NCBI GenBank assembly: GCA_030832695.1
Contig: JAURIP010000083.1
Location: forward strand, 1-6,959
Reading direction: 5' to 3'
DNA length: 6,959 bases
Origin: Sediminibacterium sp.
GTDB taxonomy: Bacteria > Bacteroidota > Bacteroidia > Chitinophagales > Chitinophagaceae
The notes beneath the pieces were generated by a model, which was not told the origin of the DNA, made no database searches, and worked only from the letters and a program-made list of their open reading frames with translations. This document shows, piece by piece, positions 1 to 6,028 of this stretch. Both the position numbers and the translations under genes were made by a program. How positions within the stretch are numbered: position 1 is the first letter of the stretch; the number at the start of each line of letters is the position of its first letter.

Positions 1-1
1 A

Positions 2-136
2 TCCTCAAATTTGCGACCAGCGGCACCCAAAAAAACTGGAAAATGCGCAGCGAAAGGCGAAGCAAACGCTATACCACCCGATGGGACGAACTATGTTTGG
101 TCAGATAAATGGGAATCGTGGAAAACCATTGCTTAA
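2..136 (+). CDS. possible 3' end of an upstream gene, unidentified
   Basis: This frame is open from the window edge to a TAA at 134-136 and gives about 44 residues ending in DGTNYVWSDKWESWKTIA. The aromatic, charged tail looks somewhat like a real protein C-terminus, but I recognise no family. The other two forward frames are also open over most of this stretch, so openness is weak evidence. None of the three forward frames resembles the end of the CarB N-terminal half, which would be expected here if carB were whole. The frame would end about 28 bases before the carB promoter box. It may equally be non-coding. Confidence 0.22.
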   Translation, partial: SSNLRPAAPKKTGKCAAKGEANAIPPDGTNYVWSDKWESWKTIA

Positions 137-139
137 AAA

Positions 140-178
140 TTCGTAAAAATGATAATGCTTCTGTATTTTTGCCCAATT
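140..178 (+). promoter_or_regulatory. Bacteroidota-type promoter of the carB C-terminal-half gene
   Basis: Bases 164-171 read TATTTTTG, an exact match to the Bacteroidota -7 element TAnnTTTG. A weak -33 candidate, TTCG, lies at 140-143 with a 20-base spacer. Transcription would begin near 175-178, giving a leader of only about 10 bases before the ATG at 187. This supports 187 rather than 109 as the start, because the box lies downstream of 109. The -7 match is seen directly; promoter activity is inferred. Confidence 0.55.
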
Positions 179-186
179 TCATACAT

Positions 187-1380
187 ATGAGCAACACCCT
201 GCAATCCAACGAGTCCATCCGCTCTTCCAGAAAAAAAATTATTGTATTAGGCAGTGGCCCCAATCGTATTGGTCAAGGCATTGAATTTGATTATTGCTGC
301 GTTCATGGATTATTGGCGGTAAAAGAAGCTGGCTATGAAGCCATCATGGTGAATTGCAATCCTGAAACTGTTTCTACCGATTTTGACATGGCAGATAAAT
401 TATATTTTGAGCCTGTGTTTTGGGAACATCTTTGGGAGATTATTGAATTGGAACAACCAGAAGGTGTGATTGTACAATTAGGCGGACAAACTGCATTGAA
501 ATTAGCAAAACGATTAACCAAAAGAGGAATAAAAATTATAGGTACTTCATTTGATAGTTTAGATATTGCAGAAGATCGTGGACGCTTTAGTGATTTATTA
601 AAAGAATTAAAAATTCCTTATCCTGATTACGGAACTGCATACACTGCAGAAGAAGCCGTTGAAGTTGCCAACCAAGTAGGCTATCCAGTTTTAGTAAGAC
701 CCAGCTATGTAATTGGTGGACAAAGAATGCGTATTGTTATTAATGATGCCGAAGTGGAAACTGCGGTGGTGAGTATCTTAAAGCATATTCCAGATAATAA
801 AATATTAATTGATCATTTTTTAGATCGTTGTCAGGAAGCAGAAGTGGATGCCATTTTTGATGGAGAAACTTTTCACGTCATGGGGGTGATGGAACATATT
901 GAACCAGCGGGTATACATAGTGGCGATAGCAATGCGGTATTACCTGCATTTAACTTAACACCGTTGATTGTGGCTACTATGGAATTTTACAGTGAAAAAA
1001 TTGCGCGCGCTTTAAATATCAAAGGATTAATAAATATTCAGTTTGCCATTAAGGACGATAAAGTATTTGTCATTGAAGCAAATCCAAGAGCTTCAAGAAC
1101 AACGCCATTTATCGCAAAAGCATATCAAATTCCTTATTTAAATATTGCAACCAAAGTAATGTTGGGTGCTGCTAAATTAACCGATTTTGTTATGGAGAAA
1201 AAGCTAGACGGATTTGCGATTAAAGAACCCGTATTTAGTTTTGATAAATTCCCTGGTGTGAATAAAGAACTAGGTCCTGAAATGAAAAGCACCGGAGAAG
1301 CCATTCGATTTATAAAAGATTTACGCGATCCTTACTTCCGAAATTTATACAAGGAGCGTTCAATGAACTTAAGTAGATAG
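187..1380 (+). CDS. carB: carbamoyl-phosphate synthase large subunit, C-terminal synthetase half only
   Basis: This is the second ATP-grasp half of CarB, which phosphorylates carbamate to carbamoyl phosphate for arginine and pyrimidine synthesis. From ATG 187 it has 397 residues. GSGPNRIGQG is at 22-31, NCNPETVSTD at 56-65, the ATP-loop region RPSYVIGGQRM at 171-181 and EHIEPAGIHSGDS at 236-248. Q285, E297, N299 and R301 (in IQFA and IEANPR) match the metal/ATP ligands Q829, E841, N843 and R845 of E. coli. The N-terminal carboxyphosphate half and oligomerisation domain are absent; the frame stops at 106-108, and no other frame upstream encodes them. The protein begins inside the inter-half linker (SNESIRSSRKK). 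It also ends right after the ATP-grasp domain, so the allosteric MGS-like domain is missing; as far as I recall, single-chain CarB of many Bacteroidota lacks it too. An alternative in-frame ATG at 109 lies upstream of the promoter box. It could be a split carB2 gene or an extra partial copy; the intact frame, motifs, promoter and terminator favour a working gene. Confidence 0.92.
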   Translation: MSNTLQSNESIRSSRKKIIVLGSGPNRIGQGIEFDYCCVHGLLAVKEAGYEAIMVNCNPETVSTDFDMADKLYFEPVFWEHLWEIIELEQPEGVIVQLGGQTALKLAKRLTKRGIKIIGTSFDSLDIAEDRGRFSDLLKELKIPYPDYGTAYTAEEAVEVANQVGYPVLVRPSYVIGGQRMRIVINDAEVETAVVSILKHIPDNKILIDHFLDRCQEAEVDAIFDGETFHVMGVMEHIEPAGIHSGDSNAVLPAFNLTPLIVATMEFYSEKIARALNIKGLINIQFAIKDDKVFVIEANPRASRTTPFIAKAYQIPYLNIATKVMLGAAKLTDFVMEKKLDGFAIKEPVFSFDKFPGVNKELGPEMKSTGEAIRFIKDLRDPYFRNLYKERSMNLSR

Positions 1381-1399
1381 CTGCAACACACTATCCAAT

Positions 1400-1440
1400 A
1401 AAAAAGCCTCTTGGTCAATTTAACCTCGAGGCTTTTTTAT
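1400..1440 (+). terminator. rho-independent terminator of the carB half gene
   Basis: AAAAAGCCTC at 1401-1410 pairs perfectly with GAGGCTTTTT at 1428-1437 around a 17-base loop, and is followed by a short T/A tract. The GC part of the stem is GCCTC/GAGGC. It lies 20 bases after the carB stop. The A-run on its left side would let it work on the other strand too. Confidence 0.85.
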
Positions 1441-1441
1441 T

Positions 1442-1527
1442 ATAGCAGTAGAAATAAATACTAATCCGAGCGAACATTTGAGCGAAGCGATTGAGAGCCG
1501 AGGATTAGGTATTTTTTCTACAGCCTA
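1442..1527. repeat. intergenic palindromic repeat, copy 1
   Basis: The left arm at 1448-1467 (GTAGAAATAAATAC then TAATCC) is the near-perfect reverse complement of the right arm at 1502-1521 (GGATTAGGTATTTTTTC then TAC), differing by one base-pair insertion or deletion on each side. Outside these arms, ATAGC at 1442-1446 and GCCTAT at 1523-1528 extend the pairing imperfectly. The 34-base loop is purine-rich, contains GAGCGAA twice, 12 bases apart (1468-1474 and 1480-1486), and GCGAAGC at 1482-1488. The loop and inner arms align with copy 2. An open frame across it on the plus strand is not a plausible gene. Confidence 0.75.
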
Positions 1528-1546
1528 TGTTTTTCTTCAATTTTAT

Positions 1547-1631
1547 TTGTTAAAAAGAATAAATGCTATTACGAGCGAATATCTGCGAAGCAGTGATAAG
1601 ACGAGTGATAGGTGTTTATTCTATTTACAAA
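1547..1631. repeat. intergenic palindromic repeat, copy 2
   Basis: The left arm at 1556-1572 (AGAATAAATGCTATTAC) pairs with the right arm at 1605-1622 (GTGATAGGTGTTTATTCT) with a few mismatches. The pairing extends outward through TTTGT (1547-1551) and ACAAA (1627-1631). The loop carries CGAGCGAA at 1572-1579 and the perfect mini-palindrome CTGCGAAGCAG at 1583-1593. Loop and inner arms align with copy 1: both run CGAGCGAA-Y-AT-Y-TG, then CGAAGC, then CGAG and GAT.AGGT. Read on the minus strand the hairpin ends in TTTTTAAC, so this copy may also terminate the M28 peptidase transcript. Confidence 0.72.
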
Positions 1632-1642
1632 AAAATAGTCTT

Positions 1643-3019
1643 TTATTTCGGCACCCCATACTGGTCTACTAAATAAATAATCGCCGCCATATTCACTGCA
1701 CCTAATAACAATTCTCTTTTGTTTACATTTTCAAACACATCTGTTTTAGCGTGGTGTAAATCAAAATAGCGTTGGCTATCTGGCACTAAACCGGCAAGTA
1801 CAATTGACGCATTTACATTTTTTAGCGGCCCAATGTCCGCACCGCCACCGCCAGCTGTAATTTCAGTACCATACGGCTTTAATAAACTAGCCCATTGTTG
1901 CATCTTTTTAAACTGCTCAGGGCTTGTTGCACTAATACCAATGGCCCTTGGCGTAAATCCACCTGCATCACTTTCAAGCGCAAAAACATGTTGTTCATTA
2001 TTTTGTTTTGCAAGTTCAGCATATTTGTTGCCACCGCGCATGCCATTTTCCTCATTGGCAAATAAAACAAAACGAATGGTTCTTTTTGGTTGATAATTCA
2101 ATGCTTTCATGGTTCGTAAAATTTCCATTGTTTGCACAATACCTGCACCATCATCATGCGCCCCTTCATTTACATCCCAGCTATCTAAATGCCCGCCAAT
2201 CGTAATTATTTCATTCGGAAAAGTGGACCCTTTAATTTCTGCCACCACATTGTTTTCATCCGCATCAGGTAAAAAATAACCATAGGTTTGCATCTGCACA
2301 CGAATGGTTCCTTTTTTCGCATTTGCATATAGCTCCTTTGCATCATTAGGGCCCAAAGCTACCGCCGGAATTTTTGGATACGCTTCATCATACTTCATAC
2401 CACCTGTGTGTGGCGCATTATCAGGAGCGCTACTTAATGAATGCAGCATCACGCCAACAGCACCATACATTGCAGCACGACTAGCACCAGTAGAACGATA
2501 CACACCCGCTTTTCCATAGGCGCCAAAAGTTTGTACAATAGTTGGATCAAACATACTATGATAATAAACAATCTTTCCTTTTACTTCGGCTTTTCGTTTT
2601 TCCAATTCATCAAAATCGGCAACTGCTAAAAGCTCTGCTTCAATTAAACCTTTACTTCCTAATGAATTGCCTAAAGCCAATGCAGCTAAAGGACGATTCA
2701 TTGCTTTTCCATTGACACTAACTACACTTGCAAAATCCTTACCCCCGCGTTGCCAATTGGGTGTTTTACAAGGTTGCATAAACACTTTGTCTGGCGCGAA
2801 TGATTCCATATTTCGCTTCCCCCAAATTGCTGCATTTTGTTGTTGTGGTGAACCTGCCAAACGACCCCCAATTTGTTTGGTTAACTGCCTTAATAAATCA
2901 TACGCCTTACCATTGGTCATGATTTCATCTGACATTTTTTTTATTATAATACTATCTTGATTTACTTGAGCTTGGGTCAAAAATGGCCAACAAAACATCA
3001 AAAGGAATAATTTACGCAT
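1643..3019 (-). CDS. exported M28 family zinc metallopeptidase, carboxypeptidase Q-like
   Basis: The protein has 458 residues. It starts with a Sec signal peptide (MRKLFLLMFCWPFLTQA, predicted cut after A17; no lipobox), so it should act in the periplasm or outside. Residues 40-70 hold the RLAGSPQQQNAA segment typical of this family. A PA-type insert covers roughly 120-240, and the M28 catalytic domain runs from about 255 to the end. Zinc ligands and catalytic residues are visible: H277 (GGHLDSWD), D289 (HDDGAG), E323-E324 (ANEENG), D351 (ESDAGG) and H422/H423 (DLHHAKTD). Domain order and length match the carboxypeptidase Q (PGCP) group, zinc exopeptidases acting on short peptides; the exact substrate cannot be read from the sequence. 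It converges on carB across the repeat-bearing gap and diverges from bshA. The start is the only one that retains the signal peptide, with an A-rich, Shine-Dalgarno-free leader. Confidence 0.92.
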   Translation of the reverse strand: MRKLFLLMFCWPFLTQAQVNQDSIIIKKMSDEIMTNGKAYDLLRQLTKQIGGRLAGSPQQQNAAIWGKRNMESFAPDKVFMQPCKTPNWQRGGKDFASVVSVNGKAMNRPLAALALGNSLGSKGLIEAELLAVADFDELEKRKAEVKGKIVYYHSMFDPTIVQTFGAYGKAGVYRSTGASRAAMYGAVGVMLHSLSSAPDNAPHTGGMKYDEAYPKIPAVALGPNDAKELYANAKKGTIRVQMQTYGYFLPDADENNVVAEIKGSTFPNEIITIGGHLDSWDVNEGAHDDGAGIVQTMEILRTMKALNYQPKRTIRFVLFANEENGMRGGNKYAELAKQNNEQHVFALESDAGGFTPRAIGISATSPEQFKKMQQWASLLKPYGTEITAGGGGADIGPLKNVNASIVLAGLVPDSQRYFDLHHAKTDVFENVNKRELLLGAVNMAAIIYLVDQYGVPK

Positions 3020-3108
3020 ACTCGATTTTTTTTCATTTAAATAATTCTTAAATATAAATAAACTTTATTGCATTATAAGTTGTTATTTGCAGATACAATA
3101 GCACTTAA
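3020..3108. promoter_or_regulatory. divergent spacer between the M28 peptidase gene and bshA
   Basis: These 89 AT-rich bases must hold both promoters. On the minus strand TATATTTA (3056 down to 3049) matches seven of eight positions of TAnnTTTG, but no clear -33 TTG lies at the right distance. On the plus strand TACAATAG (3094-3101) with TTG at 3068-3070 (23-base spacer) is a weak candidate. I see no operator-like palindrome and no Shine-Dalgarno sequence for either gene. Confidence 0.35.
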
Positions 3109-4245
3109 ATGAAGATTGGAATTGTTTGTTATCCTACTTTTGGCGGTAGTGGCGTTTTAGCTACCGAACTTGGCAAAGCCCTAGCGGAAAAAGGCCATGA
3201 AATCCATTTTATTACCTACCAACAGCCGGTTCGCCTAAATGGCTTTCATACCAATATATTTTACCATGAAGTTAGGGTACCTACTTATCCATTATTCGAC
3301 TACCCGCCTTATGAATTAGCACTGGCGAGTACGATGGTGGATGTAATATTAAACCATGATTTGGATTTAATTCATGCACACTATGCTATACCACACGCAT
3401 CTGCTGCTTATACCGCCAAACAGATTGTTAAACAAAAAACAGGGAGATCAGTTCCAGTAATTACAACTTTACATGGCACTGATATTACTTTGGTTGGTCG
3501 CGATAAAACATACGAGCCCGTAGTTACTTTTTCAATTAACGAAAGTGATGCTATTACTGCAGTGTCTGAAAATTTAAGAGCGGAGACATTCAAACATTTC
3601 GATATTAAAAAAGAAATTGAAGTCATTCACAATTTTGTTGATGTACATCGATATAATAAAAAAGCTGTTACCGCATTTAGACAAGTAATTGCTCCGAGCA
3701 ATGAAAAAATAATCATCCACGCATCTAATTTTAGAAAAATAAAAAGGATTGATCACGTGATGGAAATTTTTAAAAATATTCATAGCGCGCTCCCTGCAAA
3801 ATTATTAATGGTGGGCGATGGCCCTGAGCGTCCACTCGCTGAAGATCTTACCAGGCAATATGGGTTAGATGGGGATGTGCGTTTTTTAGGAAAGCAGGAA
3901 CAAATGGAAGAAATTTTAGCGGTGAGTGATGTTTTTTTATTGCCTTCCGAATATGAAAGTTTTGGATTAGCTGCACTTGAAGCGATGGCAGCAAGTACTG
4001 TCGTAATTAGTTCAGATGCAGGTGGATTAGGAGAAATTAATATTGATGGTGTTACAGGCTACACTGCCCCCGTAGGTGATGTGGCAAAAATGAGCAAAAA
4101 TGCTATTGAACTATTGCAGGATGAAACAAAATTAAAAGCCTTTAAGAACAATGCTTTAAAAGAAGCAAAACTTTTTGACATACATCATATCATACCTAAA
4201 TATGAGGAATTGTACAGGCGCTTTTGCAGAACAGGTGATTGCTAA
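3109..4245 (+). CDS. bshA: N-acetyl-alpha-D-glucosaminyl L-malate synthase BshA
   Basis: This is a GT4-family, GT-B-fold glycosyltransferase that joins UDP-GlcNAc to L-malate, the first step of bacillithiol synthesis in the cytoplasm. At 378 residues it matches the length of Bacillus BshA and reads closely alongside it. The N-terminal glycine loop CYPTFGGSGVLATELGK is at 7-23, followed by KGHEIHFIT (28-36), HAHYAIPHA (89-97) and LHGTDIT (121-127). The C-terminal domain has SNFRKIKR (206-213), MVGDGPE (234-240) and the E-x7-E motif at E283/E291 within EYESFGLAALE. The start is fixed by MKIGIVCYP, which begins right at the family N-terminus. Bacillithiol is known in several Bacteroidota; the deacetylase (BshB) and cysteine ligase (BshC) are not in this window. 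The stop is three bases from that of the opposing aminotransferase gene, and I see no terminator between them. Confidence 0.95.
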   Translation: MKIGIVCYPTFGGSGVLATELGKALAEKGHEIHFITYQQPVRLNGFHTNIFYHEVRVPTYPLFDYPPYELALASTMVDVILNHDLDLIHAHYAIPHASAAYTAKQIVKQKTGRSVPVITTLHGTDITLVGRDKTYEPVVTFSINESDAITAVSENLRAETFKHFDIKKEIEVIHNFVDVHRYNKKAVTAFRQVIAPSNEKIIIHASNFRKIKRIDHVMEIFKNIHSALPAKLLMVGDGPERPLAEDLTRQYGLDGDVRFLGKQEQMEEILAVSDVFLLPSEYESFGLAALEAMAASTVVISSDAGGLGEINIDGVTGYTAPVGDVAKMSKNAIELLQDETKLKAFKNNALKEAKLFDIHHIIPKYEELYRRFCRTGDC

Positions 4246-4248
4246 AGA

Positions 4249-5451
4249 TTAATAAGAAGCGACCGCTTCGTCAATACTTAATTTTATTTTATTAACTGCG
4301 TCGGTTAATTCCTCCATCGTAATGCTTAATGGCGGTGCAATTCTAATTTTATCTTCTGCAAATAAAAACCAATCGGTTATAATACCATGCGCAACACAAG
4401 TTGCTGCTATTTTTTTTGCAAGGGTGGAAGATGAAAATTGTAAAGACATCCACAATCCTTTATGTGTTCGATTTAAAATACTTGGGTGCACCAATTGCTC
4501 CAATAAAAATTGCTCTTTTTCTGCAACTTCATTGATCCAATTGGATTGTTGCAAAACTTGCAAAGCCGCATGACCTGCAGCGCAACAAACTGGATTTCCA
4601 CCAAATGTGGTGATATGTCCTAATACAGGACTATGCGTTAAAGCACCCATCATTTTTGCATTTGCAATAAACGCACCTAATGGCAAACCTCCTCCCAATG
4701 CCTTACCCAACAATAAAATATCTGGGGTAATGCCATATTGTTCAAATGCAAATAAAGTACCTGTACGACCAAACCCTGATTGAATCTCGTCCACGATGAA
4801 TACCACACAAAGTGATTCACATTTTTCTTTTAATGCAATAATCCATTCTTTATTCGCAGGCGTGATGCCTGTTTCCGCTTGTACTAATTCAACCAAAACA
4901 CAAGCAACCGTATTATCAATCAAATTTAAATCGTCAAAATTATTGTACGACAATTGCATCACTTCTGGGAGCAAGGGCCTAAAAGCATTTTTAAAATATT
5001 CATCTCCCATCATACTTAAGGCTCCTTGTGTACTTCCATGATAAGCGCCGTTAAATGAAATCATTTTGGTGCGCTTCGTAACTCGCTTTGCTAATTTCAT
5101 TGCACCTTCAGCAGCTTCAGCACCACTATTGGTAAAATACACGGATTGCAATTGATCCGGTAACACAGTCGCTAATGCTTTTGCATATTGCACCTGTGGG
5201 GACTGAATAAATTCACCGTAAACAATCACATGCATATATTGTTCAGCTTGATCCTGTATTGCTTTAATCACTGATGGATGACTATGGCCAATATTACAAA
5301 CACTAAACCCACTAATCATATCCATAAAAGCTTTCCCGGCGTTGTCATATATATATATCCCCTTAGCCGATGCAACTTCAATACCAATAGGTTTATCGGA
5401 GGTTTGCGCTAAATGCGAAAAAAAAAGTTGTCTATTGTTAATGCTGGACAT
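4249..5451 (-). CDS. class III PLP-dependent aminotransferase
   Basis: The protein has 400 residues from ATG 5451 and belongs to fold-type I, class III aminotransferases (acetylornithine/ornithine/4-aminobutyrate group). Visible motifs are NIGHSHP at 53-59, the phosphate-binding SGAEAAE at 109-115, FNGAYHGST at 133-141, VDEIQSGFGRTG at 220-231 with the PLP-pyridine aspartate D221, the Schiff-base lysine K250 in LLGKALGGGLPLG, and TTFGGNP at 281-287. The N-terminal MSSINNRQLFFSHLAQ is what family members show. A longer frame to 5505 would add 18 unlikely residues and overlap the divergent gene, so I reject it. The amino donor and acceptor cannot be determined: the protein carries VQAETGI rather than a diagnostic ornithine or biotin-pathway signature, and no biosynthetic partner genes lie alongside. 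An (AT)6 tract (5347-5358) encodes its GIYIYD segment. Confidence 0.9.
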   Translation of the reverse strand: MSSINNRQLFFSHLAQTSDKPIGIEVASAKGIYIYDNAGKAFMDMISGFSVCNIGHSHPSVIKAIQDQAEQYMHVIVYGEFIQSPQVQYAKALATVLPDQLQSVYFTNSGAEAAEGAMKLAKRVTKRTKMISFNGAYHGSTQGALSMMGDEYFKNAFRPLLPEVMQLSYNNFDDLNLIDNTVACVLVELVQAETGITPANKEWIIALKEKCESLCVVFIVDEIQSGFGRTGTLFAFEQYGITPDILLLGKALGGGLPLGAFIANAKMMGALTHSPVLGHITTFGGNPVCCAAGHAALQVLQQSNWINEVAEKEQFLLEQLVHPSILNRTHKGLWMSLQFSSSTLAKKIAATCVAHGIITDWFLFAEDKIRIAPPLSITMEELTDAVNKIKLSIDEAVASY

Positions 5452-5488
5452 AATAACTATTAAATTGCAGTACAAAAGTCGCATTTTT
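5435..5488 (+). promoter_or_regulatory. possible promoter of the gamma-carbonic-anhydrase-like gene, in a divergent spacer
   Basis: TAAATTG at 5461-5467 is the Bacteroidota -7 box short by one T, and TTG at 5435-5437 lies about 23 bases upstream, inside the start of the divergent aminotransferase gene. The inferred leader is about 15 bases. On the opposite strand, GACTTTTG (5480 down to 5473) differs from TAnnTTTG at one position and could serve the aminotransferase gene, but it has no well-spaced -33 element. The two genes share only 37 bases, so their promoters must interleave. Confidence 0.35.
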
Positions 5489-6025
5489 ATGGCAACCATA
5501 CTCACAGTTCAAGGGAAACATCCCCAATTTGGTGAAAATTGTTTTATTGCACCCAACGCCACCATTGTTGGAGATGTTATTATGGGCGAGGATTGCTCCA
5601 TTTGGTTCAATGCCGTATTGAGAGGGGATGTCCATTATATTAAAATGGGCAATAAGGTAAATGTGCAAGATGGCGCGGTCATTCATTGCACTTATTTAAA
5701 ACATCCCACTAATATTGGAAATAATGTTTCCATTGGTCACAATGCCCTAGTGCATGGTTGCACCATTCATGATAATGTTTTAATTGGCATGGGAAGTATT
5801 GTAATGGATGCATGTGTAGTGCATTCAAATGCAATTATTGCTGCGGGTGCAGTCGTATTGGAAGGCACTATTGTGGAAGAAGGAAGTATTTATGCTGGCG
5901 TACCCGCAAAAAAAGTGAAGATGGTTTCAGAAGCATTAATTAGTGGAGAAATAAATAGGATCGCGGATAACTATGTAAAATATTCCAGTTGGTTTTCGGA
6001 ACATAATGAAGCGCCAAAAAAATAA
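5489..6025 (+). CDS. gamma-carbonic anhydrase-like left-handed beta-helix protein (YrdA/PaaY type)
   Basis: The protein has 178 residues built of hexapeptide repeats, with [LIV]-G-x-x-x-x turns from about 14 to 140, which form a left-handed beta helix that trimerises. A C-terminal helix with NRIADNYVKYSSWF follows. Three histidines match the zinc ligands of gamma carbonic anhydrase: H66 (VIHCTY), H84 (IGHNA) and H89 (LVHGC), with the five-residue spacing of H117/H122 in Methanosarcina Cam. R45 and D47 (RGD) and Q60/D61 (NVQDGA) are also conserved. The acidic loop of Cam, which carries its proton-shuttle glutamate, is absent, as in the shorter YrdA/CaiE/PaaY group, so anhydrase activity is possible but not certain. 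The start at 5489 matches the family N-terminus (ILTVQGKHPQFGENCFIAPNA); an upstream ATG at 5342 would run through the divergent gene and is rejected. No signal peptide, so cytoplasmic. Confidence 0.92.
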   Translation: MATILTVQGKHPQFGENCFIAPNATIVGDVIMGEDCSIWFNAVLRGDVHYIKMGNKVNVQDGAVIHCTYLKHPTNIGNNVSIGHNALVHGCTIHDNVLIGMGSIVMDACVVHSNAIIAAGAVVLEGTIVEEGSIYAGVPAKKVKMVSEALISGEINRIADNYVKYSSWFSEHNEAPKK

Positions 6026-6028
6026 TTA

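Noticed and set aside
109..186. Earlier in-frame ATG (109) as start of the carB half gene
   Set aside because: The extra 26 residues match nothing in CarB, and the -7 promoter box lies downstream of this ATG.
1..186. Frameshift joining an upstream N-terminal CarB half
   Set aside because: None of the three forward frames in 1-186 resembles the CarB oligomerisation domain or the end of its first half.
1621..1638. CTATTT/AAATAG hairpin as a separate terminator for the M28 gene
   Set aside because: It is short and all A/T with no T-run after it on the minus strand; the larger copy-2 palindrome is a better candidate.
1478..1672. 64-residue open frame on the plus strand
   Set aside because: It runs through both palindromic repeats and into the end of the M28 gene, lacks a recognisable product and is explained by repeat sequence.
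1833..2960. Several open frames of 62-97 residues antisense to the M28 gene
   Set aside because: They are shadows of a well-supported gene and show no family motifs.
4256..4269. GAAGC/GCTTC hairpin just after the bshA stop as a terminator
   Set aside because: The stem is only five base pairs, no T-run follows directly, and the bases are codons of the aminotransferase C-terminus.
5342..5488. Longer start for the gamma-CA gene at 5342
   Set aside because: The extension is antisense to the aminotransferase N-terminus and is not part of the hexapeptide fold.
5452..5505. Longer start for the aminotransferase at 5505
   Set aside because: It would overlap the gamma-CA coding region and add residues not seen in the family; the ATG at 5451 gives the normal N-terminus.
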